Source of the DNA: Desulfobacteraceae bacterium Eth-SRB1
GTDB taxonomy: Bacteria; Desulfobacterota; Desulfobacteria; Desulfobacterales; ETH-SRB1
Assembly: GCA_004193555.1 (NCBI GenBank)
Contig: RPGP01000001.1
Coordinates: 980,790-1,044,789, forward strand
DNA length: 64,000 nucleotides
Direction: 5' to 3'
Position 1 is the stretch's first letter, and each line of letters opens with the position of its first letter. Position numbers and translations under genes: made by a program. Positions 19,601-30,000 of this stretch are shown in pieces. The notes under the pieces are model-generated. The model was not told the DNA's origin, did no database searches, and was given only the letters and a program-made list of their open reading frames with translations.

Positions 19601-20447
19601 CAAGCACTTCCCTGTTTAACCGGTCGTTAAAGTGGTCAAGATAATTATTGTTGCTTATGGTTTGTCGAAAAATTGCAAATTCATTTGCATCAAGAATAAA
19701 CAGTAAAGACATTCCGGCTGAATCGCGTCCCCTTACTTCGAGACGACCTATACTGTTTAACACGGCATTTATATTTTTAAAGATAGTGAAAGAAGAGAGC
19801 GAAGGAGCTTTATCTATAGGGGAAAGCAGGTCTTTTATCTTTTTAATATTTTCTGCCAGCTCGGATGTAAGACACCACTCAATGTCTCTTAAGTTCTCAA
19901 TATTCCGTGACATTGCATTAACAACATCCGGCTCAAGATATCCCATCTGTCCGGCAAATATCTTTTTTTCTGTATTAACGACACATAAAAGACGCTGGGC
20001 AAGTTCAGAAAGTTCGTTTTGAAGTACTTTGCTTTTAAATATATCACAAAACTGTTCCTTTTCCTTTAATGCCCTTACCTCCTGCATTAGGGAAATAATA
20101 TGTCTCTCCCCTCCAAGATAATCAGAAACAAACAACAACTCTTTGTTTATGCAATCACTGTAACCGTGCCTCTCGACCTTTTTGACCATATCATCCAGAC
20201 GTGCCACATCAACACGGCCGCCTGTTGTCTTTTTCTTAAAGGAAACAATCCCCGCAAGTCCGCAAAAAAGTATGTTTTCAGGGCACGGAAAAAATACAAT
20301 GGAATTGTCCGGCACACCGGCCATGTGCCTTCCAAAATATATATCAGGAATCAAGCGGCGACCCTCTCTCCACGACCGTAACCTCTTGACTCCGCCGGAA
20401 ATAATTGTTTGAAGCCCTATTGATAACATATACTCCCACATTCGCAA
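16674..20447 (-). CDS. Giant GlmS-like protein: glutamine amidotransferase plus two SIS domains plus extra C-terminal region
   Basis: A 1257-aa relative of glucosamine-6-phosphate synthase (usually about 610 aa). The class II amidotransferase part has the likely nucleophile Cys62 in CGLAGIV, then an insertion of about 170 aa before RLEVRGRDSAGM, then HTRWASVG (349-356) and NGD (386-388). A KEIIESP segment (567-573) matches the GlmS linker. SIS domain 1 has SQSGT (680-684) and VASTKAF (733-739); SIS domain 2 spans about 790-960. About 290 further residues are unassigned. The nucleophile is not at the N-terminus, so either the first about 60 residues are removed or a later start or another activity applies. 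The start is uncertain (TTG 20447, ATG 20441 or 20429). It lies downstream of kdnA-kdnB, so an amino-sugar or envelope role is likely. Confidence 0.82.
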   Translation of the reverse strand: MRMWEYMLSIGLQTIISGGVKRLRSWREGRRLIPDIYFGRHMAGVPDNSIVFFPCPENILFCGLAGIVSFKKKTTGGRVDVARLDDMVKKVERHGYSDCINKELLFVSDYLGGERHIISLMQEVRALKEKEQFCDIFKSKVLQNELSELAQRLLCVVNTEKKIFAGQMGYLEPDVVNAMSRNIENLRDIEWCLTSELAENIKKIKDLLSPIDKAPSLSSFTIFKNINAVLNSIGRLEVRGRDSAGMSLLFILDANEFAIFRQTISNNNYLDHFNDRLNREVLVNRGISTHETEDEAGNKLVTITVVYKIAAEVGSLGDNVDFLRNQIKNDPVLQTLIFCPHKYHTVSAHTRWASVGVISEPNCHPVDNDVAGNGAEKCGIIHVCLNGDIDNYQDLKREHENSGSYIHNDITTDTKIIPLHIEKYVQQGCDISEAFRLAVNDFKGSHAISMHTDLAPGRLFLAQRGSGQTIFVGLAPDHYIPTSEVYGFVEETPLYLKMNGEHEIDGKNGVIQGQIYILNQESCGGVDGIEAMFYDGTRIEIKEKDIKQTDITPRDIDRQDFSHYFLKEIIESPVSVEKTLQNRWKIKEGGSRQYTISFNQNEFPESIRKALVDRKIRRIFFAGQGTAGVAAMVCADIMNYYMGDTLFPVSAIKASELSGFKLNDYDNETSMADTLVVAISQSGTTTDTNCTIDMVKKRGAYTLAIVNRRDSDITFKVDGVIYTSSGRDIEMSVASTKAFYSQIVAGALIGLNITSLLGRRNDLFVAEEIQNLLELPDHMRQILAMREEIEKSAKKLAATKTYWAAVGSGPNKASADEIRIKLSELCYKTISSDFVEDKKHIDLSSEPLIIVCAAGTKNSVIGDIIKDTAIFKAHNATPVIIADEGEDRFDPYAADVFHVPIVEQHFAPVVNTLVGHIWGYYAALAINEGSRFMYMFREELKQTIDDYTGKGLDVYEVILEKSFREKTAKFYAEYRNKALKCLPASIGFETASNLTLLLKYLSGRLPVSDFELDFGVKGTPLNMINNLFKCLGESISCMARPVDAIKHQAKTVTVGTSRISEKVEGMFFEALEAYNFKPAQLINRNILVLKNFQEIVSSIKGSILYRISDLNLLGEPTDKTKIEIVKKEGSLRTISSRVEKDTILKGTKRIIVREGNVYIGRGRLDERSIIILPVISASHSRPNIIEHLLLLNISFKENVSLSAKIRALGGKYERIKNIVQENSIVWDDKHLELVKIRDLFGVSAEKTSEMIIAGVEG

Positions 20448-20504
20448 CTACTCGGGTTGCGTCCCCCAACGGCTCAGGTATTTAGGTTAAAGCTCCCCCT
20501 AAAA

Positions 20505-20540
20505 GTCTTCAGCCTTCAGTCTATTCACCTGAGTAGTTAC
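20505..20540 (+). repeat. Dispersed repeat, CAGCCTATCCACCTGAGT family
   Basis: GTCTTCAGCC, then TTCAGTCTATTCACCTGAGTAG, then TTAC, ends directly against the kdnB stop codon. Related copies lie at 48518-48544 and, inverted, at 54145-54182. The function is unknown; the position between kdnB and the GlmS-like gene may separate or tune their expression. Confidence 0.6.
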
Positions 20541-22067
<1,527 letters not shown>

Positions 22068-23255
22068 TTAGGCACTTATAATTTCAACAATTTTCTCTAT
22101 CCGCTGCTTGAGCTCATCCTCTGTCCAGGAAAGCTTTATCAGCATTGATATGGTTCTGCTCATTATTTGATCAGATTGAGGAAGGTTCACTTTTTCATAG
22201 TCCGGGCAATTTTCAAACAGCCTGACAGGCAGCTTTGCCGCAGATTTCAGCTTTTTCAAGTGATCCCACTTCCTTATATAGTGCCAGTTGTTGTCATACC
22301 AGTAGAAACAGGCGTCAATGCCTGCGCTTCCAAGGTCGCCTGCAATTTTGCGGGCTATTGATTCTTCTGGCAGAAAAAATGAAAGGAATGTGGCTGAGTC
22401 GCCTTTTTCGTCCGGAATTTTGCGGAATGTGATTTCCGAAAACCGGGATAGAGCATCCTTGATGGCTTTTTTAGACGCGCGCTGTTTTTTTAGAATATAA
22501 TCAAGCTTTCTCAACTGTGCCAGGCCTACCGCTGCGTTCAGCTCACTTATGCGATAGTTTGTTCCAAGAACAGGATGACCCTCAAGCCCCCTGTCATCGC
22601 CTGTATGGTCATGGCCATGATCTGCATATGCTTCGGCGGTTTTGTATAACTTCTCGTCGCTGGTTACAACCGCCCCTCCCTCGCCGCATGTAATTGTTTT
22701 GACAGGATCGAATGAAAAACAGCCCATTTGCCCGAATGAGCCGAGGGCTTTCCCGTTAAACGTGCCGCCAATGGCCTGGCAGGCATCCTCTATCAAAAAA
22801 ATCTGTTTTTGAGCGCAAAGATCTTTTATTTCATCAATACGAGCCATGGCTCCGCACATATGTACAGGCAGCACGGCTTTTGTGCGGGGAGTTATAACGG
22901 CCCTGACAGCTTCAGGATCGAGGCATAATGTTTCATCGATTTCAGCAAACACAGGCACAGCTCCGGCCCCAAGAACAGCTTCAATCGTTGCTATAAAGGT
23001 AAACGGGGGCACAATCACTTCGTCTCCCGCCCCAACACCGCAGGATGCTAAAGCTATGCAAAGCGCCGATGTGCCACTGGAACACAGGTGGCTGTATTTT
23101 ACACCCACGCGTTCTGCCAGCTCTGCTTCAAATGTTTTTGCCTTCCAGTGACCCTTGCGAGCCTGATCAAAACCATAACGGAACAAAACGCCTGTATCAA
23201 GAACGTCCTGAACCTCTTTCCTCTCTTCATCACCAAATATTTCAAAACCCGGCAT
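22068..23255 (-). CDS. kdnA: DegT/DnrJ/EryC1 aminotransferase, predicted 8-amino-3,8-dideoxy-Kdo transaminase
   Basis: PLP-dependent sugar aminotransferase, 395 aa, predicted to aminate the 8-oxo-Kdo made by KdnB with glutamate as donor. The PLP-binding features are SSGTSALCIAL (59-69), EDACQAIGG (156-164) and the Schiff-base Lys186 in SFDPVKTITCGEGG. Its opening PGFEIFGDEERKEVQDVLDTG and RYGFD are KdnA-like. The start ATG 23255 has GGAGG six bases upstream. It is the first gene of the kdnA, kdnB, GlmS-like order on the minus strand. The final Ser-Ala-stop is encoded by a dispersed repeat (AGTGCCTAA), so the end of the gene may have been rewritten by repeat insertion. Confidence 0.85.
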   Translation of the reverse strand: MPGFEIFGDEERKEVQDVLDTGVLFRYGFDQARKGHWKAKTFEAELAERVGVKYSHLCSSGTSALCIALASCGVGAGDEVIVPPFTFIATIEAVLGAGAVPVFAEIDETLCLDPEAVRAVITPRTKAVLPVHMCGAMARIDEIKDLCAQKQIFLIEDACQAIGGTFNGKALGSFGQMGCFSFDPVKTITCGEGGAVVTSDEKLYKTAEAYADHGHDHTGDDRGLEGHPVLGTNYRISELNAAVGLAQLRKLDYILKKQRASKKAIKDALSRFSEITFRKIPDEKGDSATFLSFFLPEESIARKIAGDLGSAGIDACFYWYDNNWHYIRKWDHLKKLKSAAKLPVRLFENCPDYEKVNLPQSDQIMSRTISMLIKLSWTEDELKQRIEKIVEIISA

Positions 23256-23570
23256 ATTAATCCTCCATACTTAACTGCAACTTACCACAGAGATCACAGA
23301 GTACACAGAGGTTTTCTCTGTATTCTGTGATTTCTTTGTATTTAAACCCAAGCTGCATTCATCTGTGTGAATCTATGGCTGAATAGTTACCATTTTTTTT
23401 TAGTTATTTCAAAGCAAAAGTGATGAAAAATGCATTTTTTCGTCATTCCGGCGAAAGCCGTGCACATAGTAACACAAAGCGCCTTTTTTCAAGCCGTAAG
23501 GCGCAACCGTCAGCGGTAACCGTTAGCGCTATCCAGCCTTTTCAGGCAGTTACAAATTATCGATACAAAT
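23256..23570. repeat. Repeat-filled gap between kdnA and the toxin-antitoxin pair
   Basis: It contains a CCACAGAGATCACAGAG-type repeat and its inverse-like partner (23285-23340), a CTGTGTGAATCTATGGCTGAA copy (about 23361-23381) and half of a CATTCCGGCGAAAGCC palindrome followed by GCGCAACCGTCAGCGGTAACC (23443-23520). All are members of families seen elsewhere in the window. No gene was found. Confidence 0.6.
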
Positions 23571-23581
23571 GTATTGACATC

Positions 23582-23621
23582 TTGACACTTGGTTATACTT
23601 TGATAATATATTAAGTATAAC
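23582..23621 (+). promoter_or_regulatory. Promoter with overlapping operator of the vapBC-like pair
   Basis: -35 TTGACA (23582-23587), 16-bp spacer and -10 TAATAT (23604-23609). A perfect 9-bp inverted repeat, GTTATACTT (23592-23600) and AAGTATAAC (23613-23621), overlaps the -10 box. This is the arrangement expected for autorepression by the antitoxin, alone or with the toxin. A second TTGACA lies at 23574-23579. Confidence 0.7.
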
Positions 23622-23625
23622 TTAA

Positions 23626-23934
23626 TTGCAATGGAGAGAAATCATGAGCGCAACTTTAAAAGAAGCTGTAAAAAGGAAAGTCTTTCCTAAGGGGCAGATC
23701 GTCATTCCTGTTGCTTTAAGGAAGAAATACAGTATTGAGATCGGAGATCATGTTGGTGTAATTCCCCAGGCTGACGGCATATTACTAAAACCTATGCCAA
23801 AAAAAGAGAAAAAATCTCTGACCGACTCCTTATTCGGCATATTTGGGAAATATACAAAAGGGAAGCCCAAGCTTAAGAAAGCAGATGTCAACAAGGCAAC
23901 CAAAGCAGGATTTATCGAGGCATGGAAAAGATGA
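23626..23934 (+). CDS. AbrB/MazE-type antitoxin (VapB-like)
   Basis: A 102-aa swapped-hairpin AbrB-family DNA-binding protein expected to repress its own operon and neutralise the downstream PIN toxin. The fold signature is FPKGQIVIPVALRKKYSIEIGDHVGVI (about residues 19-45), and the Lys-rich C-terminal half should bind the toxin. The first start (23626, TTG) gives MQWREIM; the later ATG 23644, just after GGAGAG, gives MSATLKEAV and is the more likely start. The gene shares a 4-bp ATGA overlap with the toxin gene and is preceded by a palindromic operator. Confidence 0.88.
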   Translation: MQWREIMSATLKEAVKRKVFPKGQIVIPVALRKKYSIEIGDHVGVIPQADGILLKPMPKKEKKSLTDSLFGIFGKYTKGKPKLKKADVNKATKAGFIEAWKR

Positions 23935-24332
23935 CGGCGCTATTGGATACCAATGTTCTGATTCGCTTTTTAACATCCGACAAAACCAAAAAGTTCCGCG
24001 GGGTATATTCTTTTTTTGAATCTCTGGAACATGGAGACTTGCGGATTGAATTGACCTTAATCGTTTTGTTCCAGGTAATATTTGTTCTAAAGAGTTTTTA
24101 CTCTGTTCCCAGAAAAGACATAGCAGCCGGCATGATGGGCATCCTGAAATATAAAGGCATTATTGTCAGGGAGAAAAAAATTGTTCGCCGAATGTTAGAA
24201 CTTTGGCATGACAGCAAATTGGATATTGTGGATTGCTATCTGATTGCCTGCTTAGAAGGAGATAAGCAAAATATCCTTTACAGCTACGATCGCGACTTTG
24301 ATAAATACAAAATTAATCGCAAGGAGCCTTAA
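23931..24332 (+). CDS. PIN-domain toxin (VapC-like) with an altered active site
   Basis: Expected to be a Mg-dependent ribonuclease, 133 aa from the ATG at 23931, which overlaps the antitoxin stop as ATGA (an alternative upstream ATG at 23922 adds three residues). PIN acidic residues: Asp6 in LLDTNVLIRF, Asp101 in DIVDCYLIA and Asp120 in YSYDRDFD. The second conserved acid, normally Glu in a VLAEVVYVL-type helix, is Gln48 in VLFQVIFVLKSF. That change could lower or abolish catalysis. The neighbourhood and fold leave little doubt about family; activity is in doubt. Confidence 0.87.
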   Translation: MTALLDTNVLIRFLTSDKTKKFRGVYSFFESLEHGDLRIELTLIVLFQVIFVLKSFYSVPRKDIAAGMMGILKYKGIIVREKKIVRRMLELWHDSKLDIVDCYLIACLEGDKQNILYSYDRDFDKYKINRKEP

Positions 24333-24652
24333 TCGAGTTAATTCCGACTATCACTTCAGACCAGAAATTTTTTGAAGAATATAAATCACATCTGCTATTC
24401 CGTTCCGGTTGACTCCGTTTACGTCCGCACTAACTGCAATATCACTTTTGCTAAATTAAAAGGTGCAAAACTTGAGTAATGAAATAATTATCTATAAAGT
24501 AATTATGCAAGTGTTCTATCTATCACGATAACTTGCCGCAAAAGGCGTGGCACAAAACTTTTAAAAATCTGCGAATTTTAAGCCCGGAAAAGACTTCAAA
24601 AAACCGCAGGGGTTTTGCGGTCAGGTTAATTGCATCGCCCTTCATTTGCTAT
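24333..24652. other. Gap with a solo end of the MITE-like element
   Basis: At 24445-24476 a stretch reading TTTTGCTAAATTAAAAGG followed by TGCAAAACTTGAG matches one end of the elements at 49065-49396 and 60139-60433 with a few changes. The rest of the gap has no recognisable gene or signal. Confidence 0.5.
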
Positions 24653-27040
24653 TCATGCTGCTTTTCTCAGGCAAAAGGCTTGCGCCATTTCTTCAATAAT
24701 TTCATTCAGTTTGCCTTCAAAAAGTTCATTAACGCTGTCAAAATTACCAATTATGCCCTCATACACCGGATTGCCAAAAATAGTAGACGTGTCTATTTTT
24801 CCATAGCTGTTGATGTTAGAAGCAAATATGTCTTTGATTTTTCTTAATGCTCGTACTTGCTCGTCATTATAAACAGATGATGCAATATAGCTTTCATAAC
24901 CTTTTTTTATCCTTTCTAACGGCGTTGGCACTGACTTAACACCTAATACATGAAGAAAGAAGTCCCATGCCGAACCGCCTGGATAATCATAGATTTTTTG
25001 CAGTTGACCTTCATCCATATAAATTTGTGGTTTCCTGATGAAATCAATGACATTATCTATATCTTTTGGTGAGGGTTGATAATCTTCTTTTTCTGTTAAT
25101 TTTTTCTTGATGGCGACTATATTCGGATTGTCAGTATCTTTAACCTGCCCCTCGAATATTTTTTTTGCCTCTTCAATGGGAATATTGTCTATGATTTCAA
25201 CTGTACCCTCATGAATACTAACTCGCTGGATTAAGTTAGAAGGGTCAGGATTATCGACTATAAACCAGTCACCCTTTACTCCTGTTTCTCCGCCCCCACC
25301 GCCTTTAAAGCCCCTACCTTTGACAACTTTTTTATTTTCTTTTGGCGATCCTTTTCCGTTATCTTCCATACGATTGCAAAGGCCAACAAAATCAAATACC
25401 TGAAAGCTGAACTTTCCAGTCTTTGGATCAAGGCGTGTGCCCCGGCCAAGCATCTGAATATACTTGCCGACTGATTTAGTCAAAGCGGAAAAAGCAATAT
25501 AACGAACACAGGGAATATCAACCCCTGTACTCATAATATCAACGGATAGAGCGATATAAGGCTTTTGATAAGGTTTTTTAAACCAGCCTTTAAGAGCGCG
25601 ATTCAACTCCTGATTTTCTGAAATAATTGGTTCCGCATAACGAGGATTGCTGCTTCCATCATCATTGAATACTTCATTAAGCGCTCTGGCTAACATCAGG
25701 CAATGAGCCTGACTTACACCAAAAAGAATAATTTTTTCTCCGTATTCTGTACGTTTGCGGATTTCCTCAGCAATTCGTTTAGCGGTGTTTTCGGTAAGAT
25801 ATTTTCGGTTTAACTGTTCCAGCATAAGCTTTTTGGCAGTATCCAGCTCAATTTTTCTCCGCTCGTCCGGATCAAGTACATAATCAAATTCAATACCTTT
25901 TTCCTCTGCCATCTGGGTAAGATGCGTTTTGATCTCTTCAACCTTGTATGGCGCAAGAAATCCCTCGTTTATGCCACGATCTATATTATAATGATATGTT
26001 GGTTCGCCGCTCTCACAACCAAAAAGTCTGTATGTATCCAGAATTGCAAGATCATCGTCAGTCACTTTTGTTTGATCTTTGGCAACAGCGATACGGGGAG
26101 TGGCGGTTAACCCAATACGGGGGCATAAAAAATGATCAAAAATGATTCTGCGGTTCAGGTTGATTGACCTGTGACACTCGTCCACAATCAGGAGATCATA
26201 AAAATTTCCTGGTATCCCCTGATGAATTATTTCCAAAGTATCAATAACGACAATATGAATATCTTTGTTTTTATGGGTTCTGTAATTTGAAGTGGTAATC
26301 CATGCCGCATTATATGTTGGACTGATAAGGCTGAAACCGTCATCACGAGCCTGTTCCGCAAGCAGACGGCGGTCAACTACAAACAAAATTCTTCGGGCAA
26401 GTCCATGTTCCAGTAAGGCTTTACAAAGTGCAACAGCCACACGAGTTTTGCCTAAGCCGGTTGCCATGTGAACAAGCATTTTCTGCTGTCCGTTCTTTAT
26501 TGCCGCCAATAATGCTTTTATGCAATCAGTCTGATAGTATCTTTCTTTGCCTATGCCTGGGTCAAAACCGCCGGCAATGGTTGTATCAATGACAATATCC
26601 AGATCCTGTTTGCGTTTTTTTTCCTGTTCAATCTTGATTTTTACCTCTTCCATGGAAAGGAAAGAATTGACCGGCCTGAATTCACCTGCATCCAGACCGC
26701 GCCATGCCATATCGTAAAACAGATTGCGTTCTTTGGAACAGGCATAGAGAAAGCGGGGCCTGAGAATTTGAGAGTAAAGCAAGCGGAGTTGAGGAAGAGC
26801 TTTTTTAGGGTCTTTGAGTTTGTTTTCAATGACAATCAAAGGGGTGCAGTGCATGTCCTGAAGCACAATATCCGGTTTGATTGATTTGCGGCCTTGAAAC
26901 TGTTCCTGTTGTTCGGGAGTCAGGGAATATTGTGGCTGATAAAGCAGACTGTCGCCGACTTTCCAGCCGTGGTTGTCGGTCAGCTCTTTTATGACCCTCA
27001 GGTCGGTTGCGGTGGCTTCGTTTTCGTTAATGCCAGGCAT
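24653..27040 (-). CDS. hsdR: Type I-like restriction subunit (HsdR-type helicase-nuclease)
   Basis: ATP-dependent translocase and endonuclease of a restriction system, 795 aa. The N-terminal nuclease has PDIVLQ and VIENK, giving catalytic Asp57, Glu72 and Lys74. The SF2 motor has MATGLGKT (192-199), DECH (287-290), LTATP and QMLGRGTRLDP. It is shorter than classical HsdR (about 1000 aa) and resembles the EcoAI/EcoEI type R subunits. It starts 4 bp after the M-S fusion gene, so the pair forms an operon. A C-terminal helical region of about 150 aa probably contacts the modification subunit. Confidence 0.92.
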   Translation of the reverse strand: MPGINENEATATDLRVIKELTDNHGWKVGDSLLYQPQYSLTPEQQEQFQGRKSIKPDIVLQDMHCTPLIVIENKLKDPKKALPQLRLLYSQILRPRFLYACSKERNLFYDMAWRGLDAGEFRPVNSFLSMEEVKIKIEQEKKRKQDLDIVIDTTIAGGFDPGIGKERYYQTDCIKALLAAIKNGQQKMLVHMATGLGKTRVAVALCKALLEHGLARRILFVVDRRLLAEQARDDGFSLISPTYNAAWITTSNYRTHKNKDIHIVVIDTLEIIHQGIPGNFYDLLIVDECHRSINLNRRIIFDHFLCPRIGLTATPRIAVAKDQTKVTDDDLAILDTYRLFGCESGEPTYHYNIDRGINEGFLAPYKVEEIKTHLTQMAEEKGIEFDYVLDPDERRKIELDTAKKLMLEQLNRKYLTENTAKRIAEEIRKRTEYGEKIILFGVSQAHCLMLARALNEVFNDDGSSNPRYAEPIISENQELNRALKGWFKKPYQKPYIALSVDIMSTGVDIPCVRYIAFSALTKSVGKYIQMLGRGTRLDPKTGKFSFQVFDFVGLCNRMEDNGKGSPKENKKVVKGRGFKGGGGGETGVKGDWFIVDNPDPSNLIQRVSIHEGTVEIIDNIPIEEAKKIFEGQVKDTDNPNIVAIKKKLTEKEDYQPSPKDIDNVIDFIRKPQIYMDEGQLQKIYDYPGGSAWDFFLHVLGVKSVPTPLERIKKGYESYIASSVYNDEQVRALRKIKDIFASNINSYGKIDTSTIFGNPVYEGIIGNFDSVNELFEGKLNEIIEEMAQAFCLRKAA

Positions 27041-27044
27041 ATAC

Positions 27045-30000
27045 TCATTCCCATATTTCTGAACTAATTATTCCCAGAGTTTCTTTTGCATTCGCTTCCA
27101 AAAGCGAAATGGATTCACATGCGCTCAAAAGTCTTTGGCTCTTTTCAATAATTTTCTGTTGCATTTTAATATTGCCCAAAAAGGGAACCTGAAAATTTTT
27201 CATGTACTTCTGAGAAACTTTTACCATCGAAGGTGAAGCCCCAAGGGGAACATTGCCAAAATATTGCCTACCAAAAGTGCTGTTAAATAACACGACAGCA
27301 TATTGCGACAATATAAGTTCTTTGTCAAATTCAACGCTTGTCAGAAGATCGGGGAAAACAATATTTTCATTTACTTTTGAAGCAATACCGGCAAGAGCAA
27401 CCAATTCGGGAGTGTTTCCTCTGCTGTAGAAAAAATCTCCTTCTTTAACAAAGAAGCGATCTATATCATCGCGACTAAGATCCGTCCACTTGCGTGCTTT
27501 TAAATCAATAGTTCCATTTTGCAAGCAAGCAAGAGAAAGGACCGGTGTTGGCCCACCGTTACAACGTGGAGACCACCCATTTTTTGTAAACAAAACAGCC
27601 TCGCCAAGAGGGGCAGTATCGGCATTAAATAATTCAGGAACATGCAAGTTGAAATTAGTAGAGATGGTTTCGCAAGCCTTAAAAACATTCTTGAGGGAAG
27701 TTAATTGAGTAACAATCTCACGCTGTTTGCCTAGCTCCGGCAAAGGTATTTCAAGCTGTAGCACAAAACCTGCGCCTTGTTCTGTTTTAATTCCATTATT
27801 TTTTTGTTTTATAATTTTATTTAAAAACTCTTTGCTACGTAAAATATAAACGAGATATTCGGGAAGAACTTCACTCTGGTCTATTTCGTATATTTGATAA
27901 TGGGTCGAGCAAACAAGATGCCTGTCTGCCAAGGCAAGGGCCCCTTGGTGAAAATTAATTTTTGATGTTACTATATCATCTGGCGAGGCAGAATATAAAT
28001 CCATTCCTGTTTTACGTTCTACTCGATAATGAATTGCTCCATCAGCAAACGATATTTTTTCAACAATATCTGTTTTGTTATCATATTCATTCTTTTTTAT
28101 TTTTATATTTTTAGGAACAACTATCTCATATAGTGCTGTAAGTGGATATTTCGCGCCGCTTTCAATAATTTTTTGCAGTTCTGCAAGATGATTATTTTGT
28201 TTCAGTTCTTCTTCTGAAAAACGGCCAAGGTACTGGCGGACAATATCAAACTCCAAGCCATTTTGAATATCAAAGTATGCGAGTGTGTCGTGGGCGTTGT
28301 CAGGGAAACACGAATGAAGTCGTTCAAATTTCTCATCAAGACTTAAAAGGTCGCTATGGTTTTTATCGCCGGTAAAAAAAGAATTCCATTCGTCTATCTG
28401 CTGTTTGGATAAGTTACTTCGATAATTGCCTAAATTGAATGAATAAAGATGAGCCTTTTCAATCCGCTTGGCAATTTCATTAAGCGTTTTCGATCTCCAG
28501 ATTTCCTCATGCTGGGCAAGTTTGCTGTCGAATTCCAGTTGGTCAATTTTGCCGTCTTTAAGCTGTTTTTTAATTTTCTTTTCCAGCTTGCGTTTTTCTC
28601 TGGCAGTCTTAGCGGAAAATTCTTTATGCGTATCCTGCTCAATGCGTTTTTTTATGCGGGGATCAAGAACCCGAATCCATTCCGCTGAAATGCTGAATGA
28701 ATGCTTTGTTTCCCGCGGCATTTCCCCTTTTCTGATATACGAATCATAGAGTTTTAAGGCATCAACAAGTTGACAGCCTTTTTGGGGCTGGCGATTGGTC
28801 CCCATTGTATAGCCGTCATTGGTCACCTTGTAAAACCATACATTATCTGTCCTGCCGCCTTTTTCAAAAACCAGAATGGATGTTTTGGGGCCTACGCCGC
28901 TTTTACTCACAAAAACGCCCTGCGGTAGGCTGATAACGGCTTTAAGGCAAGCATCATCAAGAAGCATTTTGCGAAGCGCCCGCGCGCTGGTCTGATCCCA
29001 AGTCAAAAATCCTTCTGAAACCACAACAGCGCAAACTCCACCACTGGCGAGACTATCAAGCATGAGCTTTACAAAAAGAAGTGTTGTTTCCGCCTCACGA
29101 GGATATTCTTCCCAGATATTGGAATAGGCTTCCTGATCCCTTTCAGCGCCAAATGGCGGATTGGCGAGGATAATGGTTTTGCTGTTGCCATGTTCGGCTG
29201 GATTAAACAGCGCAAGGGAATCACCCTGAACAATGGCGGATGGGTTCAATTTTCTGATATATAGGTTGATAGCTGCCATCTTCCGTATTACGCCAAGATA
29301 TTCCGTTCCGGAGATCCCACTTCTGTAAAAAGAAATAGCCTGTTCCGCTGAAGGCATGGGGGCGTCTTTAGCGGAAAAATATTTTTCAAAATACGCCGAT
29401 ATCTCAGGGTGGGCTTTAGGGCCGGGCCATGTACCGTCACGTCTTATTGCTTCGGTAACATAGCCCCATGAATCGAAAAGGAAACCTGCTGTTCCGCAGG
29501 CTGGGTCATAAATTGAATCAGAAAAAGAGGGAGCCGCTACACCAACCATAAACTGCCTGACATGATCTGGCGTTCGGTGCAAACCAAGGTCTTTAGTACC
29601 TCCGGTTTCAGACAGGGCAGACTCGATAGCATCCCCAAGTAAATCAGTTTTGAGTAATCGCTCTTCGTTTATATTACTGACCAGGCTAATGATTTCCTGA
29701 AGGTTTCCACTTTTGACATTATTTGTAAAATTGGAGTTTTTGAAAACTTCCTCTATTAAAACAAGCTGATCAAGAACTTTCTGAGAAAGATTGGTTTTTT
29801 TATAAACTTTCCGGGCATGAGACAGGATACCGGCGTAGAAAGGGAAAAACTTTTCATTAATAGTTGGCAATAGCTGTTTGTTAGCAACTGTATATAAACA
29901 GGAAAACAGAAGATCGTCATTAGGCTCCTTGAACAAATCACGCAACCGCCTAAATTCTTGATCTTGCTTCAGTTTTACTTCAAATATCCGAAGCAGGAGC

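Noticed and set aside
23420-23614. 64-codon open frame before the toxin-antitoxin pair
   Set aside because: It runs through a CATTCCGGCGAAAGCC repeat and the vapBC promoter and operator, so it is repeat DNA, not a gene.
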